The notes: a model not told the origin generated them from the sequence alone. A stretch of DNA of 64,000 nt from WTFY01 sp965205275 (GCA_965205275.1 OZ242168.1:1860001-1924000), one strand, 5' to 3'. Positions 24,967 to 34,561 are shown, counted from the first letter of the stretch. Numbers and translations: made by a program.

Positions 24967-26345
24967 GGGACAGACAGGGGTACTTCATGGCGGCCGCCTG
25001 CCGGCCTGCCCGGAGGCTTTCGGCAAGCCTGTGCGGGTTGCTGGTTGTACTGCTCGCGTGCACCCCCGGCCAGGCCGCCATGGCCCCGACGGAGGACGGT
25101 TTCTGGTACTACGAGATCGGGGGCGCAAGCCCGGTCTCGGCCCCGGCCAACCCTTCTGTGGTTTCGGTCACCCTGGGGGGTTCGGCCCAACTCGGGCTGG
25201 GCTACAGTTGCGGCAAGTTCAATCCCGTGACGGCCGTTACCAACACGCTGAATGAAATCGGTGCCGGGGTCGACAACATGATGAATGCCATGACCGCGGC
25301 GGCCAGTGCCGCCCTGGCGGCCCTGCCTGCCCTCATTTTGCAGCGGGCCAACCCCGGACTCTACGACCTGTTCCAGAACGCGTTGCTGAAGGCCGAGGAG
25401 ACCCTGAGCCTGGCCACCAAGTCCTGTGAGCAGATGGAAGCCGAAATCGCGCAGGGCAAGAATCCGTATGCCGATCTCATCGTCCTGTCGAAGGGTAACG
25501 ACTGGAAGCGGCAGATGGGCATCGGCGGCAACGATGCGGTGAGCGCAAGACAGGCCGTGGAGACCGCCAGCGGCGGTAACGGGGTGCCGTGGATCGGCGG
25601 TCAGGCCGGGGGTTCGGGCCAGCCGGTTCTGGAATTCACCGGGGACCTGGTCAAGGCCGGCTACAACCTCAACATGAACCGGCCCGTCACGGCGGCCGGA
25701 CCCGTACCTCCGGGGTCAACGACCCGGCTGTCCGAGGTCTGGACGACCCCGACCGAGGCCAGGGGCTGGGTCGTGGATGTGGTCGGGGAGAATATCGTGA
25801 CGACCTGTGACACGTGCCGCAAGGACAGTATTCCCGGCACCGGCCTGCTGCCGAAGCTGCACCAGGAAGCCGGCACGGTGACGGTGGAACTCCAGCGCCT
25901 GGTCGCGGGTGCCACGCCGCCGACACTGGCGAACCTGGAACAGATCACCGCGCCCGGTGTGGCCATCACCCGCCAGGTCATCGAAGCGATCCGGGAGATG
26001 CCGGCCTCCGAGCAGAGTCTGGTCATCGGCCGGCTGGTCGCGGAGATCAGCACCGCACGTACCGTCGAGAAAGCCCTGTTTGCAAGACGCTTGCTCCTTA
26101 CCGGCCGGCAGGTGCCGGAAGTCTATGCCACCGAGGTGGCCCGCGAACATGCCGACACCTCCATCACCGAACTCGACCGTGAAATCGAGAACCTCCTGTT
26201 CGAGACCCGGGTACGCCGGGAGGTGGTCTCCGAGACCGTGGGCGTATTGCTGCGGCGTGCCGCCGCACGCCGCCAGGCCTCCCTGAATACTCCCACCGTG
26301 CGACCGACCGACCCCCGGCCCCTGATCCATGGCCGCGTTCCCTGA
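24963..26345 (+). CDS. ICE protein, PFL_4711 family (TIGR03755; TraH-like)
   Basis: 460 residues from a GTG in a GTGA overlap; ATG 24987 is an alternative nearer the signal peptide. The hydrophobic signal (LCGLLVVLLACTPGQAA) leads to WYYEIGGASPV, SAQLGLGYSCGKFNPVTAV and RANPGLYDLFQNALLKAEET. A long helical C-terminal half (LEQITAPGVAITRQVIEAI, TSITELDREIENLLFETRVR) could form a coiled coil. These match the PFL_4711 family, which takes the place of TraH in pilus assembly. Periplasmic. Confidence 0.87.
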   Translation: MRDRQGYFMAAACRPARRLSASLCGLLVVLLACTPGQAAMAPTEDGFWYYEIGGASPVSAPANPSVVSVTLGGSAQLGLGYSCGKFNPVTAVTNTLNEIGAGVDNMMNAMTAAASAALAALPALILQRANPGLYDLFQNALLKAEETLSLATKSCEQMEAEIAQGKNPYADLIVLSKGNDWKRQMGIGGNDAVSARQAVETASGGNGVPWIGGQAGGSGQPVLEFTGDLVKAGYNLNMNRPVTAAGPVPPGSTTRLSEVWTTPTEARGWVVDVVGENIVTTCDTCRKDSIPGTGLLPKLHQEAGTVTVELQRLVAGATPPTLANLEQITAPGVAITRQVIEAIREMPASEQSLVIGRLVAEISTARTVEKALFARRLLLTGRQVPEVYATEVAREHADTSITELDREIENLLFETRVRREVVSETVGVLLRRAAARRQASLNTPTVRPTDPRPLIHGRVP

Positions 26346-26355
26346 CGGAGATACC

Positions 26356-26712
26356 GTGCGCAAACCCGGCTTGGTGCTGTTGACCCTGCTCGCACTCGGG
26401 CTTGCGGTGGGCATCGGGGCCTTTCTCTGGCAGTGGATACACACCTCATCCGTGGTCGCCGTCCAGACCCGGATCGAGGCGTTGCAGCCCGTCTTTACCG
26501 CGGCCCGGATTCTGGTGATCAGCCTGACTGCACTTGTATGGCCGCTCGCGGTCCGGGGGCTGCATCGATGGGGGCGTACGGATAAGGCCGGGGCCACACG
26601 CTTGCTGGCCCTGCGCTGGCGGGTCATCACCTGGCTGGTCCTGATCGAGTTGCTGCTCGGACAAGATCTCCCGGGCCGGTTCCTGGGCGCACTGCAGGCA
26701 GTCGGAGTATGA
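26356..26712 (+). CDS. Small ICE membrane protein between PFL_4711 and TraG-N genes
   Basis: 118 residues from GTG 26356, five bases after GGAG; ATG 26329 would overlap the previous gene by 17. An N-terminal helix (GLVLLTLLALGLAVGIGAFLW), a second helix (FTAARILVISLTALVWPLAV) and a third (WRVITWLVLIELLLG) alternate with basic loops. The position before the TraG-N gene is the usual place of a small membrane protein in these elements. Role unknown. Confidence 0.75.
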   Translation: MRKPGLVLLTLLALGLAVGIGAFLWQWIHTSSVVAVQTRIEALQPVFTAARILVISLTALVWPLAVRGLHRWGRTDKAGATRLLALRWRVITWLVLIELLLGQDLPGRFLGALQAVGV

Positions 26713-28262
26713 CCGTCGACAGCTATCTTGAACTGTTCACCACCCTGTTCGGCTGGGCCTTCTACAATGTGCTCTGGGACGTGCTGGCGGGAACCGGCAT
26801 CGTGTTTCTGCCTTTTCTGGGTATCCTGATCGACAACTGGCGTGAGCCGTCCGAAGGGGGTGAGTTCGGTACCGCCTCCGGGCTGTCCCTGCGGCGCATG
26901 GAAATCGAGCTGTTCATCGCGTTGCTGGTAGTGGTCCTGGCCGGTCAGCCGGCGGCCCTGGCGCCCTTGAATGCCGGCACGCTCCGCTACACCCCGCCGC
27001 CGACCCTGGTCAATCCGACACCCGTCACGGCAACGCCCGGGACGCCCCAGAGCACCTTTGGCACGACCGGGTTCACCGGTTCGCCGGCGACGGTGAACCT
27101 TCCGGTCTGGTGGTATGCGGTGCTGGCCATGGCATCGGGGCTGAATCATGCGGTGGTCGAAGGGCTGCCTTCGGCACCCGACCTGCGCACCTATGAGCAG
27201 CAGGCGCGTCTGGCCACCATCGTGGACCCGGGTCTGCGCCGGGAGGTCAGTGACTTCTTCAGCCAGTGCTATGTCCCGGCACGCTCGAAATACCAGGCCG
27301 AGCGCCCGGCAACGGCTGCGGTCCGTATGCTGCTCGGCACCTACGGACCCGATGACCCGGACTGGATGGGCTCTCATGTCTACCGTGACACACCCGGTTA
27401 CTACGATACCCTTCGACCTTCCATGCCGGTCCCGGGCTGGGTCTGGAATTCTGCACGCGACACCGAATACGATCCGGGCGCACCGCCTGTCTGGGGCAAG
27501 CCCGGTTGCAAGCCGTGGTGGGAAGACGGCTCGATCGGTCTTCGCAGGAAGCTGATCGACCAGGCCGATGCCACCTCGGCAGGATTTTCAGGCCTGGTCG
27601 TCGCCGTGGCCCCGGCACTGGCCAGCGAGCAACACAACGATGCGGTGGCCCGCACCATCCTGACCAATTCCCCGCCCGTCTGGTCGAACAACGACCTGGT
27701 CGCCGGCAACGCCACCACCGGAGGCTGGCTGGGCACCGCAGAGCAGTGGGTCAAGGGCGGACTGGCCGCAGGGGGAATCGTGACCGCATCGGCCCTGTTT
27801 TCAGTGACCGTGACCGCAGTCCTGCAGGCCCTTCCCATGATGCAGGCGGTGCTCCTGCTCGGCATCTACGCCCTGCTGCCCCTGGTGGTGGTGCTGTCGC
27901 GCTACTCGATCTCCATGATGGTGACCGGTGCCATGGCCATCTTCACCGTCAAGTTCTGGAGCGTACTGTGGTACCTGGCATTGTGGGTGGACCAGAACCT
28001 TATCCTGTCCATGTACCCGGACGTCAACGTCTTCTTGCAGGTCTTCGCCAATCCCGGCGAGCATGACCTCAAGCGCATGCTGCTCAACATGGTCACGACC
28101 AGTCTTTATCTGGGTCTGCCGTTGTTGTGGAGCGGGATGATGGCCTGGGCGGGCATGAACATCGGGCGCTCGATTGCGGCAGCTACTTCACCGCTGGCGC
28201 GAGGCGGGGACGATGCCGGACGTCTGGGAGGCGGGATGGGCAAGGTGGCATTCAAGCGATAG
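26709..28262 (+). CDS. ICE TraG N-terminal-domain protein
   Basis: 517 residues; the start overlaps the previous stop by four bases (ATGA). The N-terminus (YLELFTTLFGWAFYNVLWDVL) and following FLGILIDNWREPSEGG match the TraG_N domain of large mating-apparatus membrane proteins. Further membrane helices lie near residues 75-90 and in the C-terminal third (MMQAVLLLGIYALLPLVVVL; MVTGAMAIFTVKFWSVLWYL; SLYLGLPLLWSGMMAWAG). The C-terminus is basic and glycine-rich (MGKVAFKR). These proteins stabilise the mating pair. This is the last transfer gene here, and the next gene downstream is chromosomal in character. Confidence 0.87.
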   Translation: MTVDSYLELFTTLFGWAFYNVLWDVLAGTGIVFLPFLGILIDNWREPSEGGEFGTASGLSLRRMEIELFIALLVVVLAGQPAALAPLNAGTLRYTPPPTLVNPTPVTATPGTPQSTFGTTGFTGSPATVNLPVWWYAVLAMASGLNHAVVEGLPSAPDLRTYEQQARLATIVDPGLRREVSDFFSQCYVPARSKYQAERPATAAVRMLLGTYGPDDPDWMGSHVYRDTPGYYDTLRPSMPVPGWVWNSARDTEYDPGAPPVWGKPGCKPWWEDGSIGLRRKLIDQADATSAGFSGLVVAVAPALASEQHNDAVARTILTNSPPVWSNNDLVAGNATTGGWLGTAEQWVKGGLAAGGIVTASALFSVTVTAVLQALPMMQAVLLLGIYALLPLVVVLSRYSISMMVTGAMAIFTVKFWSVLWYLALWVDQNLILSMYPDVNVFLQVFANPGEHDLKRMLLNMVTTSLYLGLPLLWSGMMAWAGMNIGRSIAAATSPLARGGDDAGRLGGGMGKVAFKR

Positions 28263-28398
28263 TGTATGTCCGGAAAAAAGGAGAAAATGCTTGGTAGAAA
28301 ATGACCGGGTTGGGGCATAATCAGTCTCATTCAGGCGGCCAGTTTTCAATGCAACCTGGGTCAGTATAGTAAGTGCGAATCAACAACGGGAGAGGCCT

Positions 28399-28770
28399 AT
28401 GAGTACCAACACACTGTTTGAGCGCTTGGGGGGTTATGACGGAATTGTAACGTTCGTTGAGGATTTGCTGCCACGCCTTGAAGCCGATCCGCAACTCGGC
28501 CGCTTCTGGCAAGATCGAGGGGATGACGGTTTGGCAAGAGAAAAACAATTGCTGATCGATTACTTGTGTTCGAATGCCGGTGGGCCCATGTATTACACCG
28601 GACGTGACATGAAACTGTCGCATATAGGTATGGGGATCAGTGAGAGTGACTGGTCAGTATTTATGGGTCATGCGGCCGATACGATGAGCGCTTTAAGCGT
28701 CCCCGAACAGGAATGTGATGAAATTGCAGCATTCGTCACCAGCTTAAAAGCCGATATTGTTGAAGTGTAA
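28399..28770 (+). CDS. glbN: Group I truncated haemoglobin
   Basis: 123 residues: the compact 2-on-2 globin fold with LFERLGGYDGIVTFVEDLL at the start, RFWQDRGDDGLAREKQLLIDYL in the middle, and GRDMKLSH with the proximal haem ligand His75. Such globins bind O2 and NO and can act as NO dioxygenases. The ribosome site GGGAGAGG precedes ATG 28399. It lies just before a nitric oxide reductase gene on the same strand, which supports a role in NO handling. It is outside the transfer operon but only 137 bp from its end. Confidence 0.93.
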   Translation: MSTNTLFERLGGYDGIVTFVEDLLPRLEADPQLGRFWQDRGDDGLAREKQLLIDYLCSNAGGPMYYTGRDMKLSHIGMGISESDWSVFMGHAADTMSALSVPEQECDEIAAFVTSLKADIVEV

Positions 28771-28837
28771 CGGTCCCTCACGACCCCGGCCATTGCAATG
28801 ATTGGGAATTCTATACACCGGGAAGTCAGGTTCTCTC

Positions 28838-28851
28838 TGACAACCCTGTCA
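28838..28851. promoter_or_regulatory. Inverted repeat upstream of the NO reductase gene
   Basis: TGACA-ACCC-TGTCA is a perfect 5-bp inverted repeat 50 bp upstream of the NO reductase ATG. It could be a regulator site. It does not match the NsrR or Dnr/FNR consensus, so no regulator is named. Confidence 0.3.
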
Positions 28852-28901
28852 CAATGTCACAAAATCCGGAAGGGTGCGCCGGGCACGGCGAAGGAACTGG
28901 T

Positions 28902-31182
28902 ATGAATTATCGCGAGGTTTTTACTTTTCGAAGGCTCTGGATAATGTTCGGGGTTTCCCTGGTCGTCATGTTCACGATCCTGTTGCTGGTCGGGGGCCGG
29001 GCATTCCAGTTGGCGCCGCCCATGCCCGATCAGGTCGTCATGATGGACGAGGGTACGCCTTCGGTCATTTTTACCAGCGACGATATCCGGGTCGGGCGCG
29101 ACGTGTGGCGTCGCCTGGGGGGCATGGAACTTGGCTCCGTCTGGGGTCACGGCGGGTATCTGGCACCTGACTGGACCGCCGACGTGCTGCACCGTGAGGC
29201 CCTGGCGATGCTGGGTGCGGAAAGCGAATTTACGGCACTTTCCGAACCCGAGCGGGCCGCCCGGGTGGCGGCGCATGCTGCACGGATACGCGTAAACACG
29301 TACGATCCCGCGACCGGACAGATCACGGTCTCGCGCGAACGGGCGGAGGCGATCGACACGGTCGTGAGCCATTACACGGCATTATTCGGCGGTACCGGTG
29401 ACGGTCCCGAAGCGCTCGCCTTGCGCAAGGCCTTTGCCATCCCGAACAGCCCGCTCGGCGGACGAGGATATCCGTGCGCTCACGGCATGGTGGTGGTGGT
29501 GGACGTCCTAGGCGGCCTCCACCCTGCGCCCCGGCGACCGTGTCACCTACACCAACAATTGGCCGCACGAGCCCCTGGTCGGCAACAAGCCGAGCGCCTC
29601 AATGTTCATCTGGACGTTTATTTCCATTGTCCTGCTCATCGCCGGTGCGGGAGCGTTGTGCTGGTTCTTCCTGCGCGAACGTGACGAATGGCAAAAGGAC
29701 ACGGCACCGCCACCCGGCACTCCGCAAGCAAGTCCGATCGATATCGCCCGACCCACCGCCTCGATGCGCGGTGTCCTGAAGTATTTCTGGACCGTTGCAG
29801 TGCTGCTCGGCTTGCAGATCGGCCTGGGAGCGATCACCGCACACTACGCAGTCGAGGGCCATGATTTTTACGGGATCCCGCTTTCCGAAATCGCACCGTA
29901 TGCGTTGACCCGTACCTGGCATGTGCAACTCGCAATTTTCTGGATTGTAACCGCCTGGCTCGGTGCGGGGCTTTATCTGGCACCGATGATTGCCGGGTCC
30001 GAGCCACGCTGGCAGAAACCGGGTGTGGACATTCTCTGGGTCGCGCTGGTGATCGCGGTGCTGGGGTCGCTCGCCGGCGAGTGGCTGACGATTACCGGGC
30101 GGATGACAGATCCCGCGCTGGTCTACTGGTTCGGCCATCAGGGTTATGAATTTCTGGATATGGGGCGGTTCTGGCAGATCCTGATTTTTGCGGGCCTGCT
30201 GATCTGGCTCTTGCTGATGGCACGCGGTATCCTGCCCGCGATCCGTCGACGCGGCGCGGACAAGCATCTCCTGATTTTGCTGTTTCTGGCCTCCGCCGCA
30301 ATTGGCCTGTTGTTCGGTGCCGGCTTCCTCTACGGGCGCGATACACACCTCACGATCGCGGAGTACTGGAGGTGGTGGGTCGTGCATCTCTGGGTCGAGG
30401 GTATGTTTGAGGTATTTGCGACCGCCTGGGTCGCCTGGGTCTTCGTGCACATGAAGCTCTTGCGGCCATCGGCTGCAGCGGTGTATGTCATGTTCTCCGC
30501 CATGATCTTCCTGGGCGGAGGCGTGCTGGGCACATTTCACCATTTGTATTTCTCAGGCACGACCGAATCGGTGCTGGCACTTGGCGCGGTATTCTCGGCA
30601 CTGGAGGTCGTACCGCTGGCGCTGATCGCGTTCGAGAGTCACGATCACTGGCGGGCGGAGCGCCATGCTCCGTGGGTTCGACGCTACCGCATGCCCCTGA
30701 TGTTTTTTCTGGCCGTCGCGTTCTGGAACCTGGTGGGTGCGGGCGTTCTCGGCTTTCTCATCAATCCTCCGCTCTCACTGTATTACCTTCAGGGTCTGAT
30801 GACGACCCCGACGCATGGGCATGCGGCGTTGTTCGGAGTCTATGGCATGCTGGGCATCGGTCTTCTTCTGCTCTGCCGCCGCGATCTTCCGCGCACGGCG
30901 GGCGCCTGGTCGGACCGGATGCTGCAATGGGTGTTCTGGTTGTTCAACGGGGGGCTGGCGTTGATGGTGTTTGGCTCGCTGCTTCCGCAGGGAATCGTAC
31001 AGGCCTTGGTATCTTTCGAGCACGGCTACTGGCATGCCCGTACACCCGAGCTTTTGCATTCGCCACTGATGGAGACACTGGTCTGGCTGCGGGTGCCGGG
31101 CGATATCGTGTTTGCCCTCGGGGCGGGGCTGCTTCTGGTTTTTCTTCTGCGGCTCGAAATCGGTCCGCGACGGACTGGATAG
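28902..31182 (+). pseudogene. norZ: Quinol-dependent nitric oxide reductase (NorZ/qNor), frameshifted with internal stop
   Basis: The N-terminal part from ATG 28902 has the first membrane helix and the periplasmic domain (GRDVWRRLGGMELGSVWGHG, then RVNTYDPATGQITV) of single-subunit quinol NO reductases. Near 29455-29462 an extra G shifts the frame: the corrected reading goes ADEDIRALTA, then five Trp codons. A TAG at 29509-29511 stands where a Trp codon is expected (WTS-stop-AASTLRPGD). From 29512 the frame is open to 31182 with the full 12-helix catalytic part, including GHQGYEFLDMGRFWQ, WVVHLWVEGMFEVF and GGGVLGTFHHLYFSG. Both lesions fall in the same 55 bp. NO reductase makes N2O from NO at the inner membrane. 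As sequenced it cannot be made as one chain. Confidence 0.88.
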
Positions 31183-31192
31183 AATACGATCC

Positions 31193-32104
31193 ATGCGTCC
31201 CGCCATACTCGGTTTTTCCATAGCGACACTATTGTCAGCAACGACAATGGCCACAGCGGCAGAAGGGGTTGGTCGTGGATTCTATCTTGGCGTCGACCTC
31301 GGTGTATCGGAGGCGCGGCCATTCAAGTCGACACGCACCAATGTCGGTATTCCGACGAACTGCGACCAGTGGCTGGAGCCGGTCGTCATTGATGGCGAGC
31401 AACTGCCGCTGCCTGCCGACCAGTGCCAGCCTCGAAGCCTTCCGTCGAGTGCCAGCGAATTCGATCTCGGTGCCGGTCTGCTGGTTGGTTTCAATGTCGG
31501 CTACTCGGGTCTCGGGCCGTTTCGCATTGAGGCCGAGTATTTTCACCGTCGGCAAAGCGGGAAGAAAGTGAGCCTGTTTGTCCCGGGTGACCCCAAGCAA
31601 AAGGAGTTCTCAGTACGTGATGAGGAGATCGACGAGTTGCGCTCCGACAGCTTCTTTACCAATCTTTACTACGACTTTCCAAACCCGGGTGGCTCGGCGT
31701 TCACTCCCTATGTGGGGGTCGGGGTCGGGGTATCCCAGGTGGAGATCGACTACTCGGCAACCTCGACCCGGCGCGACGAGAGTGCGCTGCAAGCCCTGGA
31801 CCCACCCCGTCACCCCGGTGTGGCGAACAAGGCCTCCTATGCCAGCAAGAAGTTGTCTGACTGGCTGTGGAGCTATCAGTTGATTGCCGGTATGGATTAT
31901 GCGCTGACTGCACATCGCGTGCTAACGGCCAAGTTCCGCTATGGAAGCACGCTTGACAATTTCCGGGATGACGGCAACCGATGGCGGAGTTTGCGCGGGC
32001 ACGCGTCTACGGTCGCACCAGGCGGCGCACCCGTCCATTACGGCATTACGACGCACAGACAGAACTTCTGGGCCGTCTCGCTCGGGCTTAAAAATTTCTT
32101 TTGA
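31193..32104 (+). CDS. Outer-membrane beta-barrel protein (paralogue of the one at 44400)
   Basis: 303 residues from ATG 31193; upstream in-frame sequence shadows the NO reductase end. The signal peptide ends TTMATAA. Strand-like segments include GRGFYLGVDLGVSEARPF, FDLGAGLLVGFNVGYSGLG, FRIEAEYFHRRQSG, SFFTNLYYDFPN, FTPYVGVGVGVSQVEIDY, YQLIAGMDYALTAHRVLTAK, and a final strand ending LGLKNFF with the C-terminal Phe recognised by the BAM machinery. A long loop near residues 60-95 has two Cys. The segments NLYYDF, FTPYVGVGVG and YQLIAGMDYAL recur in the 44400 protein, so both belong to one family. Function unknown. Confidence 0.85.
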   Translation: MRPAILGFSIATLLSATTMATAAEGVGRGFYLGVDLGVSEARPFKSTRTNVGIPTNCDQWLEPVVIDGEQLPLPADQCQPRSLPSSASEFDLGAGLLVGFNVGYSGLGPFRIEAEYFHRRQSGKKVSLFVPGDPKQKEFSVRDEEIDELRSDSFFTNLYYDFPNPGGSAFTPYVGVGVGVSQVEIDYSATSTRRDESALQALDPPRHPGVANKASYASKKLSDWLWSYQLIAGMDYALTAHRVLTAKFRYGSTLDNFRDDGNRWRSLRGHASTVAPGGAPVHYGITTHRQNFWAVSLGLKNFF

Positions 32105-32227
32105 CCGGAGCCGTGCCCATGGGCTGGATCGGAATATAACAGCTGATTTACAGACTCAATATATCCAGGGGCAACCCGTGTTACCCAAAAAATTCAATCG
32201 GGCTTGTGATTCCAGCATGAAATAAAG

Positions 32228-32405
32228 CAAGGGTTCGTCCTTCCTGGATCCGGCCTTGATGATTGCTGTGCCGCCTTTGCGGGCAATCCTGGTTTTGCCG
32301 CAAGGTTGGGCGATGCTGATGTGCGGGTTGGGTATTGTGGCGGTACCCGCGGGGCTTATTGCAGCGGCCCTGTCAAAGGTCTTGCGGGAAGAGGATCGCG
32401 AATGA
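32228..32405 (+). pseudogene. Relic resembling the last helix of a K+ channel
   Basis: One plus-strand frame ending at TGA 32403 reads LPQGWAMLMCGLGIVAVPAG then LIAAALSKVLREEDRE. It resembles the inner (S6-like) helix of two-helix potassium channels, but the selectivity filter and everything before it are missing. The first half of the frame (FLDPALMIAVPP) does not fit the family. Likely a decayed 3' end. Confidence 0.35.
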
Positions 32406-32747
32406 GATCGTGTGGGTTGCTTGGCACGGCCCGATTGCGGTAAGATCACATTCGCAGTGATTCTATCTGCACCAGGCAGTCCTCCTGTGTATATGTTTGA
32501 GTTTCATACTGTGTAGACTGCCGGATTTTTCATGTGTTTTCAGTCCTCTCAATGCGGCAGGATCAAGGGAGACTGAAGTACCGGAAAATCGTACCGGTAT
32601 GGGAGCCGGGGTAACGGGCTTGTAATCCTGTAAAGAATGCTTAAAAATACGGGTGCGGAGATTATCTTTGTGACCCCGAGTTCGCCATTCCAGGCGTATG
32701 TTTTCACGAACATCACTTTTTATTTTGGATAGGGAGAAAGCAGTCAA
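32406..32747. other. Gene-free region upstream of trxA
   Basis: I see no supported gene in these 340 bp. A minus-strand open frame overlapping the trxA start has no recognisable content. The ribosome site GGGAG for trxA is at 32732-32736. Confidence 0.4.
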
Positions 32748-33074
32748 GTGAGTGAAGTGGTCAGTCACATAACTGACAACAGTTTTGAGCAGGAAGTGTT
32801 ACGGTCCGAAACACCCGTACTGGTGGACTATTGGGCACAATGGTGTGGCCCGTGTAAAATGGTCGCGCCCATCCTCGATGAAATTGCTGTCGAATATCAG
32901 GGTAAACTTAAAGTCGCCAAGCTGAATGTTGACGACAACCCCCAGACACCCCCGAAATACGGAGTGCGGGGTATTCCCACATTAATGATTTTCAAAAATG
33001 GTAATGCAGAAGCCACCAAGGTCGGCGCATTGTCGAAATCGCAATTAACGGCATTTATTGATCAAAGTATCTAG
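32748..33074 (+). CDS. trxA: Thioredoxin 1
   Basis: 108 residues from GTG 32748, 11 bases after GGGAG. The active site WCGPC is at residues 32-36 in QWCGPCKM, with the buried Asp (LVDYWA) and the cis-Pro loop GIPTLMIF. It is a cytoplasmic protein-disulfide reductant. Its place directly upstream of rho is the conserved trxA-rho pair of gammaproteobacteria. Intact and of usual length. Confidence 0.97.
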   Translation: MSEVVSHITDNSFEQEVLRSETPVLVDYWAQWCGPCKMVAPILDEIAVEYQGKLKVAKLNVDDNPQTPPKYGVRGIPTLMIFKNGNAEATKVGALSKSQLTAFIDQSI

Positions 33075-33291
33075 ACCTCACGGGTAGCTGTTTTCTGGCA
33101 ACAGAATGCCTGTGACCCCTAATTTTTAAACAGTACAGAACAATACAGGCCAGCCACACCGAAAGCCTTGAATGCGTATAAACGCTGTATCACGGTGTGC
33201 ATAACGTTTTTCGCACAGCTTCTGCAAAGCGCTGTGGGGCTGTGCCCGTATTCATTACAAACCTTTTTACTAAACAAATGTTGAGCATGAT

Positions 33292-34548
33292 ATGAACTTG
33301 ACGGAACTAAAAAAGAAGTCGGCCTCTGATCTGGTCGATACTGCGGCGGATATAGGGGTTGATAACCTGGCCCGGTCACGCAAGCAGGACATCATCTTTT
33401 CAATTCTCAAGGCGCACGCAAAAAACGGCGAGGATATTTTTGGCGATGGCGTTCTGGAAATCCTGCAGGATGGATTCGGATTTCTGCGTTCCGCAGATTG
33501 CTCCTATCTCGCAGGGCTGGACGACATTTATGTATCCCCCAGCCAGATACGAAGGTTTGGTTTGCGCACGGGCGATACGATATCCGGCAAGATTCGTCCC
33601 CCCAAGGACGGCGAACGGTATTTCGCCATGCTCAAGGTGGACCAGATCAATTTTGAAAACCCTGAAAATTCAAAGCTCAAGGTCCTGTTTGAAAATCTGA
33701 CCCCCCTGCATCCTGATGAGCGCCTGAAGCTGTCCCGGGGGAACGGGAGTACCGAAGATATCACGGCACGCATCATTGATATCTGTGCACCCATTGGCAA
33801 AGGGCAGCGGGGCCTGGTCGTATCGCCCCCCAAGGCGGGCAAGACCCTGATGCTGCAGAATATCGCACAAAGCATTACCTCCAACCATCCGGAGTGCTAC
33901 CTGATCGTCCTGTTGATCGATGAGCGGCCCGAGGAGGTGACTGAAATGGAACGGATGGTGCAGGGTGAGGTCGTATCCAGCACCTTTGACGAACCTGCAA
34001 CTCGACACGTACAGGTTGCGGAAATGGTGATTGAAAAAGCCAGACGTCTGGTCGAGCACAAACTTGATGTGGTGATCCTGCTCGATTCCATCACCCGACT
34101 GGCACGTGCCTACAATACCGTAGCGCCCGCATCGGGAAAGGTGTTGACAGGCGGTGTCGATGCCAATGCCTTGCAGCGGCCCAAGCGCTTTTTTGGTGCC
34201 GCGCGTAATATTGAGGAAGGCGGGAGCCTGACCATCATCGCCACGGCACTGGTCGAGACGGGCTCGAAAATGGATGAAGTCATTTATGAGGAGTTCAAGG
34301 GCACAGGGAATATGGAAATCCATATGGACCGCCGCATTGCAGAAAAGCGTGTGTTCCCCGCAATCAATATCAATCGTTCCGGTACGCGTCGCGAAGAACT
34401 GATTACCGATCGGGAAGAACTGCAAAAAATCTGGGTATTGCGAAAGTTTCTGCACCCGATGGACGAAATCGAAGCCATAGACTTCATGCTCGGGCGGATG
34501 CAGGCTACCAAAACCAATGAAGATTTTTTCAATGCGATGAAACGCTAG
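33292..34548 (+). CDS. rho: Transcription termination factor Rho
   Basis: 418 residues, about the usual length, nearly collinear with E. coli Rho. N-terminal part MNLTELKKKSASDLV, the RNA-binding cold-shock-like domain (GFGFLRSADCSYLAGLDDIY), and the ATPase with P-loop SPPKAGKT at 178-185. Further landmarks are LLIDERPEEVTEME, the Q-loop LDSITRLARAYNT, and the R-loop VLTGGVDANAL. It is a hexameric RNA helicase that ends untranslated transcripts. The 217-bp leader between trxA and rho has no gene; in E. coli this leader mediates autoregulation, but I see no decisive element here. Confidence 0.98.
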   Translation: MNLTELKKKSASDLVDTAADIGVDNLARSRKQDIIFSILKAHAKNGEDIFGDGVLEILQDGFGFLRSADCSYLAGLDDIYVSPSQIRRFGLRTGDTISGKIRPPKDGERYFAMLKVDQINFENPENSKLKVLFENLTPLHPDERLKLSRGNGSTEDITARIIDICAPIGKGQRGLVVSPPKAGKTLMLQNIAQSITSNHPECYLIVLLIDERPEEVTEMERMVQGEVVSSTFDEPATRHVQVAEMVIEKARRLVEHKLDVVILLDSITRLARAYNTVAPASGKVLTGGVDANALQRPKRFFGAARNIEEGGSLTIIATALVETGSKMDEVIYEEFKGTGNMEIHMDRRIAEKRVFPAININRSGTRREELITDREELQKIWVLRKFLHPMDEIEAIDFMLGRMQATKTNEDFFNAMKR

Positions 34549-34561
34549 CGTGATCCCCGGT

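Noticed and set aside
25716..27377. A 553-codon minus-strand open frame opposite PFL_4711 and TraG-N genes
   Set aside because: It is the antisense shadow of well-supported transfer genes in GC-rich DNA, with low-complexity R/G/P/Q composition and no recognisable domain.
28263..28398. An attR site at the end of the transfer module
   Set aside because: No tRNA end or direct repeat to a second copy in this window was seen, so an ICE boundary here cannot be supported.
33075..33291. Riboswitch or leader peptide between trxA and rho
   Set aside because: Rho leaders are regulatory in E. coli, but I could not identify a conserved structure or a convincing short ORF here.
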